NCBI GenBank assembly: GCA_003996215.1
Contig: QJPP01001691.1
Span: 62,001-126,000 of the forward strand
Direction: 5' to 3'
Origin: Jaltomata sinuosa
Lineage: Eukaryota > Streptophyta > Magnoliopsida > Solanales > Solanaceae
Length of the DNA stretch: 64,000 bases
Below are positions 34,182-46,298 of the stretch, in pieces. The stretch's first letter is position 1. Every line of letters starts with the position of its first letter. The notes under the pieces are model-generated. The model made no database searches. It was not told where the DNA came from and saw only the letters and a list, made by a program, of their open reading frames with translations. The position numbers and the translations under genes are program-made.

Positions 34182-35293
34182 ACAAATACCAATTTACCTA
34201 TCATTCATCCCTGAATGATCCCGAAATAATAACAAGATGAGGGAGACTAGCCCGGGACTTTCACCATCCCAAGTGACCGCATAATTAACGAACCTGCACA
34301 AGTTGCCAAACCTTCCCTTAATTAGTATAACCGACAAGAGGGAAATTTTTTAACATAATCCCGTCCTGATGAGGAATTTATGAGCCTCTCAAGGAAAATT
34401 ACACGTGTTCCTATTCCGAGCACCCAAGAAATCTGGGGCCTCATGTTATGTTGGGACGGACGAATTTGAAAAGACCCGAGAGAACCTTTCCTTACCAAAA
34501 ACTGATTTTCCATCCGCTATAGAAGACAATATACCGCTATAGCGGACTCCCGATCGCTATAGCGGTTGACAGCAGAATGAAATAGGGGAGAAACGGATTT
34601 CACCCCTCATTATCCCCACATTCCCTTCAAAAATACTTCGCTCTCTCCCGATGTCAAAAATCTCAGGTAATAATCGAATTTTCTTACTCCCTTACTCTCT
34701 TGAACGATTTGTACATATTTATGGTAGAAAACTAAGAACTTTGGTGTATATTGAACTTGAACCTCGGTTGGATTTTTGTTGAATTCTCTAAGCATGGATG
34801 CTTCCCTTAAGTTTACAATGCCTCCAAGGCATTCTAGGCGTAAGGATTATGCTATCATTGGCCAAAAAGGGGCCAAAAATAGGGTGGAATGTAAAGGGTT
34901 GTTCTTGAACAAAAGTGGTGATTTGGACGATATATAGGGATTATAATGCCCAAATTTTTGTAGAAAACAGTAATGGAGAACTTTGGGTAGGTAGATCTGA
35001 ACTTGGGATGTCAAAAATGGAATTTTAAACCAAGAGGCGCCATTGATGCACCCCTTGAAGGTATGGGATGGTGAAGACCGCTATAGGAGTTGGGATCCAC
35101 TATAGCGGTCCCACTACAACAGATATTCCTCTGCTATATCAGTTTCTCTATGGCGGACGCGTCATCCGCTATAGTGGAAGGCCGTAAAATAGTGGCCTCC
35201 CAAGCCAACACTTAGAAAAAATTTTCTCCCTTTGATGCTCTATCATTCTTCTAATCCCATCTCCTCATCACATTTGCAGGATAAAATAACCAA

Positions 35294-36379
35294 ATGACTG
35301 AAGGACAATGACCCGAGTATGATTATGATCGTTTTCCCGATGAAGCTAGTCGAGAGAGGTTCATGGACTACCGTAAGTTCAGCTTCTGTTACGAGAGGGG
35401 TTGCAAAATGACTGGGGTGGACAGAAAAGTAGCTGCCTTCCACCGTGGGATTCAAGAGTTTGTCTAGGGTCCCTTGCTAGTGGCTCCCCCTCCTGCGCTA
35501 AAAGGATGGGTGCGGGAGTTCTATGCTATCCTCCCCATCGTTCGTTGGGATGAACCAACCCTACCATCAAAATCCGAGGGGTGGATGTTCCCGTGGATGC
35601 TCGAACCATAAATGAAGTGTTAGGGGTTCCCCACATCTCCAATGAGGCGTATGAGGCTAAGTACCGACTGTGGGAGATGACTTGGCTGAGAAATACTCTG
35701 GTGGAACCTGAGTTCAGAGATAAGGTGTACTGGGTCAGTCCTGAGGGCATCACTAGTGTTTACTTCTCCCTCGATGATAGGAGGTGGATGAACGTGGTGT
35801 CCAGAAGGATCCGTCCATCGGGAAATAAGACCGACGTGACTTATACTAGGGATATGGTGGTTGCTTGTGCTATGCAGGGTATCATAATGAACGCGAGCGA
35901 GCAAATAATCTCCAAGTAGAAGGACTTCTACAGAGGTCATAGGAAGGTTCCCTATCTTTCGAGCCTGGTATCGGAGCTTTGCAGGCGAGCTGGGGTGCTG
36001 AGGACCATACTGATTTAGAGGTGACTATGGACGAGCCCTTCAACCCTATTTAGGTGAAGGAAATCGCCAAGAAGAAGAGGAAGATGAATGAGGCAGGAAG
36101 AAGTCAGCCGGTTGAGGACGACGACGATGATGATACCCCTGCCCCTTCCCAGCCCCAGCCCCGATCACTCGTGCCTAGCTAGAGGGTAATGATGCTAGAG
36201 GTGCAGCCCCGCCTCCTTCTGCTCAGGACTTTGCAGCCCTCCGCAGGGAGTTATAGGAAGAGAAGAAGAAGAGGCACTTTCGGGATCACATATTTTCCCG
36301 GATGTGGAAGACCGTTAAGGTCATGTACTCTTGTGTCGCCCCGGGCCAAGCGCTCCCCACCCTTGATGATGAGGCTTAG
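35294..36379 (+). pseudogene. Putative plant transposon protein-like ORF in element G (antisense to element)
   Basis: About 360 codons. Start ATG 35294 (MTEGQ), then ERFMDYRKFSFCYERG, GWVREFYAILP, GVDVPVDARTINEVLGVPH, WLRNTLVEPEFRDKVYW and RRWMNVVSRRIRPSGNKTDVTYTRDMVV..MQGIIMNA, ending in a Lys-rich and Asp-rich tail (VEDDDDDDTP type). The FYA..P, V.V...TIN.+LG.P and W...V..R+.PS......T...M...A.M.G pattern is that of the putative plant transposon protein family (Pfam Transposase_32, as I recall it). Broken by stops at about 35309 and 35465 and a one-base loss near 35560; open at 35581-35919. Confidence 0.6.
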
Positions 36380-37369
36380 GACCTCCCTCTCTCCCCCATT
36401 TTACTAGACACTCTTTACTGCTTTTGGGTTGCCCCTGTTTGGGTCTTGTTAAGATAATATTTCCCTTCCCCTCTTTCCTTTCGTTTTAGCAAGTGGATGC
36501 TAGTTTTAGACACTATTTCCCTTTTTACGCATATCATATTAGTCATAAATATGTTCTCCTTGCTTTACACAGTGATTCGTAACTTAATACATGCTTTTAC
36601 ATTGCCCCCGGGGAGGAATGAAAACAGGGGAAAATAGAGCAGTCATTTTGCCTCATGCTCTTCCGCTATAACGGTGGTCACTCCGCTATAGTGGTTCTAC
36701 CGTAATGGTTGACTTCCGCTATAGCGGTCCGATGGTAACAATACATGAAATTTGGAATTTCCCTGAAGTGTATCCCTCCCCCTTCTCGATTACCATTGTC
36801 TAGTCCCGTGAATCCCGCCATGGTCCTAAACCACCCTTAAGACCATTCCTGGCATCAACGCATCGGAATTTAGCATAAAATACAATCAATCACAAGGATT
36901 CACCACAAGCAGTTGTCCCCGATGATATCTTCCCGCCATTACGCACTAATGACTCCCTTGTTCCCATGGTTCCCAACCCAGTCCCGATTGTCTTGAAACC
37001 GAAGCTTTTCTACAGTCACAGTCCCCAATCCCTTATCATCTTAACCACTGATAAGCCCTTTTAACATGCAGCACCACTCTTTAAATCTAGACATTTAACT
37101 GTTTACCACAACCTAGGGTACACAAAATTTCCCACTTAATGACCCTCTGCAGACTCGATATGCACGACATATAACAATCTACACATATTCCAAGTAAGTC
37201 ACGCCAGAATTATACAACACAACATTCCAACTTCATGTCACAACCAAGTCAAACCACAACTAAATCAAATCACAACCAAATCAAGTCACATAGTTTCGCC
37301 TTTTATTCGTACCATGGATGACCATTAGCCAGTTATCCATTCTTGCCACAGCCTTTCAGGCCAGATACC

Positions 37370-37394
37370 AATTGGAACCTTCCCGGTTCCAATT
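37370..37394 (-). other. Leader hairpin of element G
   Basis: AATTGGAACC and GGTTCCAATT, perfect 10-bp arms with a 5-nt loop, about 265 nt inside the primer site. Same structure at 53662-53686 and 41790-41814. Confidence 0.75.
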
Positions 37395-37646
37395 TCTCTC
37401 GCTTGTCCGATCATAATCGAAGTACAAAGACCTTCCTTACCTTGATGAGATACCAATTGGAATCGAGAGATACCAATTGGACTCAACCCATACAAGCAAG
37501 CAAATGAACCTCACGAAGTAATGAAAGAAAAAAGATGTTTCCTAGAATGCCCCATAGCTTCCCAAATATTAAATGTGGATGTCAACACACCAATCCGTAG
37601 GACTCTATTAGACACCTTGCTCTCATACTGGGAGACTAGTAACCTA

Positions 37647-37659
37647 GGCTCTGACACCA
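37647..37659 (-). other. Element G primer-binding site at junction with F LTR
   Basis: On the minus strand TGGTGTCAGAGCC, one change from the tRNA-iMet site. Its first base is the last base of the element; the next base outward is F-family LTR. Confidence 0.85.
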
Positions 37660-39530
37660 AGAGCAGGTTCGACAATCATTCAACAACAAAAACAAGTATG
37701 ACATATACCCTTCTTATCCTTCCCGAACCGACCAAGGATCTCTATACCAACACTTAGTGTTAACATAAAATACCCGATCGACCCCAGGACCATCCTAATA
37801 TTCAAGTGTAGCAACCCGACCTCTCAAGGACCAAAATAATCATTCACAGATTCAACAATTAACCCGGTCCACTCATGGAACCATTATCAGCATATACAGT
37901 CAAAGCAAGTAAGATCAAACCCGTACCAAGCGTGGTACCCGAGCCAACTGATATAGAACCTGTACCAGGCATGGTACCTGAGCCAACCATTAGTATCCCC
38001 GTACCAGGCGTGGTACCTAAGCCAACCGTTAGTATTCCCGTACCAGGAGTGGTACCCAAGCCAACCGTTAGTATTTCCATACCAGGCGTGGTACCCGAGC
38101 CAACTGAATGTCACACAAATCCACAGTCACAAACAATGAACAATCAACACTTGTAAACCAACAAGCAATAACACCTAGTTCATTTCACAAGACTGATAAC
38201 AGGACCCTTAGACATTCCTAATCATTCCCTAAGCATGCAACTCATACAATACTTAGATGAAAGTACACAAACATACAATGCATACAGGAATCAATAACCA
38301 TCACCTACCCTATTCCGGGTACACAATGAACCGTTAAATTCCATTTGGAGACTAACCCTGAATCACCCCCTTAAACATGCCATTAGATACCTTTATTCCT
38401 GACCCTCCTCATAGGATCGAGATACAATATGGGAAAAAACCCCTAGCCTTAGAAACACAGCCATTACTATATCCAAATTATACTAATACATTTCACGAAA
38501 CTTCCGTTCCTTGCACATTAGTTAATTACTTACCCCTTTCGGTTCCCCGAACCTTCCCAACATTCTAGTCCCTTGATTTTATTATCAAACAACACCAAAT
38601 TAAGCAGAACAACCCAAAATGTCACAACACATTATCACAAATCCATCAATTCTAGTTTAACCAATTCAACCCAAACATTTCTCCTCCAGACTCCGTGCCT
38701 GAAGGCCTAGGCATGGATTCTCTCTTTCAATCTATACAACAAGTATGAAATGGAAATAGGTCAATCTACTTAATAAAGAAAACCTAGCCTACCTAGATGC
38801 CGAGCAGTTGTTCCATGCCCTTTCTGGCTCTGTGAAGGCGTTCCCTGACGATTTTGCAAGCCCGAATCCATGGTTTTGCTTCCTTTTAGCCGGAATCCCT
38901 TCTCCCTATGGCTTCCAAGCTTTGGAAGCCTAGGAGGGTTCTTGGAGTAACCCTCGTCTATTTTGCGGTTGAATGGGAGAGAGCGAAAATATAAAACCTA
39001 TTTTTGAGTTTTCTGATCCCGTCGCTCCGCTATAGCGGCCCACACTCTGCTATAGCAGTAACGCCATAGCAGAACCTACCGCTATAGTGGTGCTGATCGG
39101 CGTTGACTTCTGCTATAGCGGTAATTTCTCCATTATAGTGGAGGTCACTATGGCAGTGTGTCAACTGTTATGGCAGTTGACATGGGACAGAAAGTCATAA
39201 ATCCTCTCAAAATGGTCCATTTTACAACACACTTAATTTTTTGACATTTTGGAACAACCTCTTTGCGTCAACCTCAATTCCGGGAGTTCTACTTACCCAA
39301 ATTTGATTCTGAAAAGTCCCCCAGACTCCTTTATGTCTTAGCTAAATGGAAAACTAGCTCAAATCAAGAAATTTTACCCAATCCTTACCCGAATTTCCCT
39401 AGACCATGCCTCTCTCCAAAACTGGCCGAAACTAGCCTAGCCCAAAATTTTCAACTCCCAAAGCTGAAAGTCTTCTGACTCAAAAATTGGCACGAAAAGT
39501 TTAACCGTAATGAGGATCCTTGTTGTTACA
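37660..39530 (-). repeat. Element F 3' LTR, first 1.87 kb
   Basis: Matches 43322-45244 of F's 5' LTR (reverse strand). Starts (minus) TGTAACAACAAGGATCC. Carries five 39-bp repeat units (37921-38106) and a dense CTATAGCGG cluster (39020-39180). It stops at AGAGCAGG (37660), where the partner LTR reads on to GTAGTTGATAAG. Confidence 0.85.
37921..38106 (-). repeat. 39-bp tandem repeats, 5 units, in F 3' LTR
   Basis: Units of the type GTACCAGGCGTGGTACC + GAGCCAACCGTTAGTATTCC. The unit length is a multiple of three, so all frames stay open and give false proteins with 13-residue repeats. The core TACC-n6-GGTA is itself an inverted repeat. Confidence 0.92.
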
Positions 39531-42083
39531 ATAGATACCGATTTACCCATCGTTCATCCTCGAACTATCTCTAAGGCGGAAAGAGAAGAAGGAGCCCGCC
39601 CCTCCCCCTCTCCCCCGAACCTTAACTCTCTATCATGATAGCGTAAATATAACCTTACGCAAACCACCAAAACTTCCAATCCCTTGGTGTACCCATCTCA
39701 ATCAAAATTCAACTCACTCCTGCTCTATCAAGGAATTCCTTCCTTCGATCTACAAAAGGCTAACTAGATTACCCCTCTCTGAGTGCCCAAGAAATCTGGG
39801 GCCTCATCAAAGCACCAGAGAAAAAGAAACTCAACTAACAAACAAAAACGTTTTTCCATGCCAAGGGGACTAGATCCCACCATAGCACCCCCTTTACTGC
39901 TATACTCGGAGTTCTTCTAACCCAGACTCTATCCGGAAGCTTCCTACAGGGTACTATGCCCCTCACAAATCATAATATCACCTTACTCCTGTCAACACTA
40001 TGCCCCGAGATACCACGTATCTCTAAATCACGGAACTGCAAAAATTCCATTGGAACTCATCCTAGCTTGAGGTTTTTGTCAACTCTCATCTTGGGGGAAT
40101 TCTACGCGGGCACTTACACCCTAACCAATGCTACAACAAGCACACCCTCACCACTCAACTGATCCTACCACTAAGGATCATCAATAATAAACCATCCACT
40201 ACTCACCCTCATAACATAAGCCTATGAGTCGTGTCCAACACTACTCCGTCAATTACGGGTCATTTTTGCCAAGTTCTACCTAGCTGACTATTCCCACCAG
40301 TAGTAAATCAAAATTTCACCAATACCCCGGGCTATCATATCTACCCTTTCCTCTTATCGCGCATGGATGCTAAATAATTCCTGCAATAGCTCGCAGCTCA
40401 AAAAGCAATTTAAAACAATGACCTGGGAATGGAAGATAGAACAGGGGAAAAATAGGACAGGGATTATGCCCTACCCATCCCGCTATAGTGACTTGCACAC
40501 CGCTATGGCAACCCCTAAAAGTAGTAGCCTAGAAAATTTACCATTCCCTGAAAAATTCTTTCATTCCCCTTCTCTGTTCTCAACGCTAACACTGAAAATG
40601 CATTATGGTCTCAAAACATAACCTCAAGACCAACCTCAACTATGCATAGTTGAGAATTTAGCACCCCATTACCATAAATTCAGACCCAAAACACACCAGA
40701 ACTGCGCACAATAACACATTCCCGCTATCGTAGTCTACTAGTCCCACTTTTTCCTATCTATGATTTCCAACCAATCCTGACTGTCCCGAAACAAGAGCTT
40801 CCCCACAGTCATTAAACCCTTTTTGTTCCCTTACCATCTATACCAATGATAAGTCTATACCCGAATGTAATGCAAACCATTCCAATTGGGGCATACCGCA
40901 ATTTATCACTAAAGCAAATCATAATTTTTAAAGTCAAAACAAATTTACTGAAGTCATGATCATGAATTATCAAAAATGAAAATTTCCTTACCAAAATTCC
41001 CGCTATTAAACAATAATAGCCTTTTTTCCCCATGGTTCCCAACCAAGTCCCGACTGTCTTGAAACCGAAGTTTCCCTACAATCGTAAATCCTTTCCCCTT
41101 ACCATCTTATCCAATGATGGGTCCTTTTCTGAAAGAATTATGAAATTTTAACTCCACACACATAGCATTTTATCACAAACCAAATCATACCAATTCAAAT
41201 TACAACAACCTTTAGACCCACAATTTCACAGTAAGGCAACCAATCACATACCAACCAAGTCATACAAGCACTGTAACACACAGACAATTCAACTTCAGGC
41301 TACAATGAAATCAAGTCACATAATTTACTCTCTATTCGTCCCATAGATGACCATTAGTCGATCATTCATGTCTTACCACAATTTCTGCTATTATGCAATA
41401 ATAACTCTTGTCCCTGGTACTTATTCGCATACCAACCACTTGAAACCTAAGTTCCCACAAGTATATATACCATTTCCACTTATCATCTTTACCAACGATA
41501 AGACCATGCCCTGCATTTAGCTTACTATTTTCCACTTGAATCACAAAACAAGAATTCCTTCAGTTACTAACACATAACCAAGTTGAGACTCTTCACTAAC
41601 CACAAACTTCAAAGTAGCTCAAGCAATTACACACCACACAATTGCAGTCATTCAAACAATGTAACACATACAATCACAAGTCTCAAGCTCCAACACTTGA
41701 TCAAATCAGTTTCATTACCTTTCATTCACTTCATGGATGACCGTTAGATGATTCATCCATCCCTTACATAGCCTCTCTGGCCAGATACCAATTGGAACCT
41801 TCCCGGTTCCAATTTCCCTTGCTTATTTTATCGCAACTAGAGTCTAATGACATCCTTCACTTCATTAAGATACCAATTGGAATCAAGAGATACCAATTGG
41901 ACTCAACCCATACAAGCAAGTGAATGAACTGCACGAAAAGGAATAAAAGAAGATAGATGTTTCCTAGAATGCTTCATAGCTTCCCAAGGATTAGATGTGG
42001 ACGTTAACACACCAATCCGTTGGACTCTATTCAACATTTTGCTCTTGTATTGGGAGATTGGTAACTTGGGCTCTGATACCATT
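39531..42083 (-). other. Element F internal region, no coding sequence recognised
   Basis: No gag, pol or transposon-protein similarity was found by eye. It holds three diverged copies of a module near 40726-40860, 41000-41125 and 41385-41505 (CCGCTAT-type start, TTCCCAACCAAGTCCCGACTG, CTTACCATCT..CCAATGATAAG), which is single in element G (36930-37060). A hairpin at 41790-41814 lies in the leader. A weak CTATAG cluster sits at 40480-40510. Confidence 0.7.
42069..42081 (-). other. Element F primer-binding site
   Basis: Minus strand TGGTATCAGAGCC, 2 bp from the LTR end; tRNA-iMet type. Confidence 0.9.
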
Positions 42084-42599
42084 TGACACGACCTAACTAC
42101 CGGGTCGTGGGGGCACCTACTCTAATCCATCTAGATAGGAGAACTCTTACCACCCGATCTAACAGGCAATGCGGAAAAAAGAAGTATATTATGAAATAAA
42201 CTTTTTTAATACATGAAAATGTTTTACAAGAATGCGGAAACCTTTTACAATTTTTGAAATCAGCCCTCCCTAGAATCTAGTCTAAGTCTGTACAAGAGCT
42301 ACTACAAGATGATACAAAATGAAGAAGACTCAACTTCCACCATAGAAGCAAAAGTAGGAGTTGCTGGAGAATCACCATCATCCTGAACCTGTGAAACATC
42401 ACCAACCCTGCAACCAGACTATACCCAAAAGATATAACAAGAGTAGAATCAGTACAAACACACGTACTGGTAGACATCATCGATCGACCCAAATCCACTC
42501 CTACCATCATATAAAAAATCAAGGTAAATACATGAGTTAAATACTCCAACCCCTTTCACATCCACCTTTATCCAAACCTGCTTTGGAAACAACCTTCCT

Positions 42600-42760
42600 A
42601 TCCCTTAGACTTCCCAAGTCACCTTGTCACCTTGACTTTCCAAGTCACACCTGACACCTAGACTTCCCCAAGTCACCTTGTCACCTAGACTTCCCAAGTC
42701 ACCTTGACACCTATACTTCCCAAGTCACCTTGACACCTAGACTTTCCAAGTCACCTTGTT
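42600..42760 (-). repeat. 26-bp tandem repeats (AAGTCACCTTGACACCTAGACTTCCC) in F 5' LTR
   Basis: About six imperfect units of 25-27 bp. The same array occurs at 63285-63410 in the second F-type LTR; E/G LTRs have only two or three related AGACTTCCCAAGTC copies (about 32330-32380). Confidence 0.85.
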
Positions 42761-43580
42761 ATTACCCTACATCTATGCCCACACCTGGACTACCATTCCT
42801 TTACCCCAATCAACCACTATGACTCAACAACTCAGAGCAAACCCCACTACTTAGTGACATAGACCACAACTATCATACTTCCACCTACTAGTACAAACCG
42901 TCCCAATGAACCCCAGGGCCATACTCGATAAGTAACCACAACCAACATTATAACCAGGCCATAAATCTTTCCTTTAGATTATCAACCGCACGTAATAAGT
43001 CTACAGATATTGACGATTCTCAATGACAGTAAACATATATTCCTTTCACATAATCCAGACTAAACAAGGATCCCTAGTACATCATCTATGCCATAACATA
43101 TGGCCCAGTTCACAGAAGAACTCTCTTGTCACTTAAGCACACTAACCCATCCCTTCAAGGACCAACTATACAACAATAATAATAAATCACGACCCTCTCA
43201 GGAACCCAACATATAAAGAACAATAAGTACACCCACACTAAGTAAAGCAGTGCAACATATAATAACAGACAGTAGTACAACTCCAGACTTTCAGTCTACC
43301 TTTTTACTTATCAACTACAGAGAGCAGGTTCGACAATCATTCAACAACAATAACAAACATGACATATACCCTTTTTATCCTTCCTGGACCAACCAAGGAT
43401 CTCAATACCAACACCTAGCATTAACATGAAATACCCAGTTCACCCCAGGACCATCCCCAAATTTAAGTGTAGCAACCCGGCCTCTCAAGGACCAAAATAA
43501 TCATTCACAGATTCAATAATTAACCCGGTCCACTCATAGATCCATCGTCAGCATATACAGTCAAAGCAAGTAAGATCAAA

Positions 43581-43876
43581 CCCATACCAGGCGTGGTACC
43601 GAGCTAACCAATATAGAACATGTACCAGGCATGGTAACCCGAGCCAACCATTAGTATCCCCATACCAAGCATGGTACCTGAGCCAACCGTTAGTAAATAT
43701 GTATTAGGCGTAGTACCCGAGCCAACCATTAGTAAATATGTACTAGGCGTAGTACTCGAGCCAACCGTTAGTAAATATGTACTAGGCGTAGTACCCGAGC
43801 CAACCGTTAGTATTCTCATACCGGGTGTGGTGCCTGAGCAAACTGTTAGTATTTCTGTACCAGGCGTGGTACCCGA
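43581..43876 (-). repeat. 39-bp tandem repeats, 8 units, in F 5' LTR
   Basis: Three central units carry the variant TACTAGGCGTAGTAC plus AAATAT, suggesting recent local expansion compared with the five-unit array in the other LTR of the same element. Confidence 0.9.
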
Positions 43877-45244
43877 TTAAAAGGAATGTCACACAAATCC
43901 ACAGTCACAAACAATGAACAATTAACACTTGTAAACTAACAAGCAATAACACCTAGTTCATTTCACAAGATTGATAACAGGACTCCTAATCATTCCCTAA
44001 GCATGCAACTCATACAATACTTAGATGAAAGTACACAAACATATAATGCATACAGGAATCAATAACCATCACCTACCCTATTCCGGGTACACAATGAACC
44101 GTTAAATTCCATTCGGAGACTAACCCTGAATTACCCCCTTAAACATTCCATTAGATACCTGTATTCCTGACCCTCCTCCTAGGATCGAGATACAACATGG
44201 GAAAACCACCTAGACTTGGAAATACAACCATTACGATATCCTAATTATACCAATTCATTTCCCAGAACTTCCTAGTTAATTACTAACCCTTTTCGGTTCC
44301 CCGAACCTTCCCGACATTCTAGTCCCTGGATTTTACTATCATACAACACCTAATTAAGCATAACAACCCAAAATGTCACAACACATTATCACAACTCCAT
44401 AAATTCTAGTTTAACCAATTCAACCCAAATAATTCTCCTTTAGACTCCGTGTCCAAAGGCCTAGGCATGGATTCTCCCTTTCAATCTATACAACAAGTAA
44501 AAAATGGAAACAGGTCAATCTATTCAATAAATAAAACCTAGACCACCTGGATGCCGAGAAGATGTTCCATGCCTTTTCTGGCTCTGTGAAGGTGTTCTCT
44601 GACGATTCTGCAGGCCCAAATTTGTGGTTTTGCGTCCTTTCAGCCAGAATCCCTCCTCTTTATGGCTCCGAAGCTTTGGAGTAACCTTCATCTGTTTTGG
44701 GGTTGAATGGGAGAGAATGAAAATATAAAACCAGTTTTTGAGTTTTTTAATCCCGTTGCTCTGCTATAGCGGTCCACGCTCCACTATAACGGTACCACCA
44801 TAGCGGAACCTATCGCTATAGCGGTGCTGACCGACATTGACTTTTTCTATAGCAGAGGTTGCTATAGCGGTGTGTCAATCGCTATGGCAGTTTACACAGG
44901 ACAGAAAGTCATAAAACCTCTCAAAAGGGTCCATTTTACAATACACTTAATTTCCTGACGTTTTGGAACAACCCTTTCGCGTCAACCTCAATTTTGGGAG
45001 TTCTACTTACCCAAATTTGATTTCAAAAAGTCCTCTAGACTCCTTTATGTCTTAGCTAAATGGAAAACTAGCTCAAATCAAGACACTTTACCCAATCCTT
45101 ATCTGGATTGCCCTAGACCATGCCTCGCTCCAAAACTGATCGAAACTAGCCTAGCCCATAATTTTCAACTCCCAAACCCGGAGGTCTTCTGACTCAAAAA
45201 TTGGCACAAAAAGTTTACCCGTAACAATGAGCCTGGTCGTTATA

Positions 45245-46298
45245 GTATCTGTATATGATATTTATAAAAAATGTATCATTAGTGTATAAAATATGTATAT
45301 GTATAAAAATGGTATTATTATTGTATAAAATATGTACTTATAATTGATATCAAAGATACACGTATCTGCTATTAAATGTGCATTTAATACATGCATATTG
45401 TATTTGAAAAATATACTCTTTTTGCATTTGATTGATTAAAAAAAGCAGCAATTATAATATTTTAAAATTATATTTGATTGTTAAAGAAAATAATAATTAA
45501 GAGAATAGATTTATTTTTAAAAAGAGCTGAAAGAAAAAGTAAAAAAAGTGCAGCGAATAAAACAAAAAGTAGCAAAAATAAATTCAAAAAGAAAAAGGAA
45601 AGAGAAGAGGAAAAATTGAAAAGCGGCGGAAGATGGTTAGTAAATGGTTAAAAAATGGAATAAAATTCTTTGGCCATTTATATGGCATTATTTTTTATCG
45701 AATGGATAATTTTGTCCTTGCCCTTTTTTCAATTAGTTAAGTTTCGGATGGTTGGGCTGGGCTTTTAACTGCAAAGTCAAAAATAATCTGGTTAAAGCAT
45801 TATGCCTTAGAAGGAAAAATCATTCTTATGGTTGTACCGCATACTCTCTTAACTGCTAACGTGGATGATGAATATAACTTATAATTGGAATGCAAATACA
45901 ACATATGTTTTAATTGTACTTTTCAAAAACTGGTCTTGAAAAGGTTCTTCACGTGCATTTCAACTTTATTTTAAAATTTTAATTTTGAGAAGTGTGATCT
46001 TGAAATGTATTTGTGGATAGTATTGATGAAAAATAATCATTATGTTTAATTTAAGTTTGGAGCTACGTTGTTTTTCAAAAGCATACAGTTTAAAAAAATT
46101 GACCTATTCAATTTTCTTTCTTGATCATTTATGCATCCATTAATTAAATAATTAGCAATCCTTTGAAAGGAAAATGGTCATTGACTATCAATTTTCTGCT
46201 TTAGTATAAATATTAAAAATATATTTGATAATTCTTGAAATGAGCATTAGAAGAGAATGATGAAGAGAACTTAAATACAGGAAACTGTGAGATAATAT
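45245..46298. other. AT-rich spacer between F and copia
   Basis: No LTR, ORF or RNA gene seen. The first 200 bp have degenerate repeats of TGTATAAAATATGTATA type; the rest is A-rich. Probably the original sequence between copia and F before the inversion. The five bases AATAT (46294-46298) would be the target duplication beside the copia 3' LTR. Confidence 0.5.

Larger units (their letters stand above)
31784..37659 (-). mobile_element. Element G: non-autonomous long-LTR retroelement, left arm of inverted pair
   Basis: Minus-strand order: primer site (37659 end), internal 3.5 kb, 3' LTR (34181 to 31784). It is the inverted counterpart of 53397-59310, aligned along its whole length with mainly transition differences. 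No 5' LTR follows the primer site; F-family LTR begins at once at 37660. There is no gag-pol; the only long coding remnant runs antisense to the element (plus strand, 35294-36379). Confidence 0.85.
37660..45244 (-). mobile_element. Element F: non-autonomous long-LTR retroelement
   Basis: Minus-strand order: 5' LTR (45244 to 42084), primer site TGGTATCAGAGCC, internal 2.55 kb, 3' LTR beginning at 39530 and interrupted at 37660 by the G/E copy. The rest of this 3' LTR (at least 374 bp) is at 59311-59684 on the plus strand, moved by the inversion. Related to E/G in LTR ends, palindrome motifs and leader structure, but with a longer LTR (3.16 kb) and no visible coding region. Confidence 0.83.
42084..45244 (-). 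repeat. Element F 5' LTR
   Basis: 3161 bp. The minus-strand start is TATAACGACC (first G mutated) and the end GGTCGTGTCA. It includes eight 39-bp units (43581-43876), a block of 26-bp units (about 42600-42760) and a CTATAGCGG cluster (44757-44890). The region next to the primer site (42280-42490) is also conserved in E/G LTRs, including the stretch around GTTGGTGATGTTTCACAGG. Confidence 0.86.

Noticed and set aside
37859..38156. Open frames on both strands encoding 13-residue repeats (PVPGVVPEPT types), also 43604-43880
   Set aside because: They only reflect the 39-bp tandem repeat, whose length keeps every frame open; the units vary without regard to coding, and they lie in an LTR.
43581..43876. 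CRISPR-like array
   Set aside because: Units are head-to-tail with no unique spacers, in a plant retroelement LTR; same for the 26-bp arrays.
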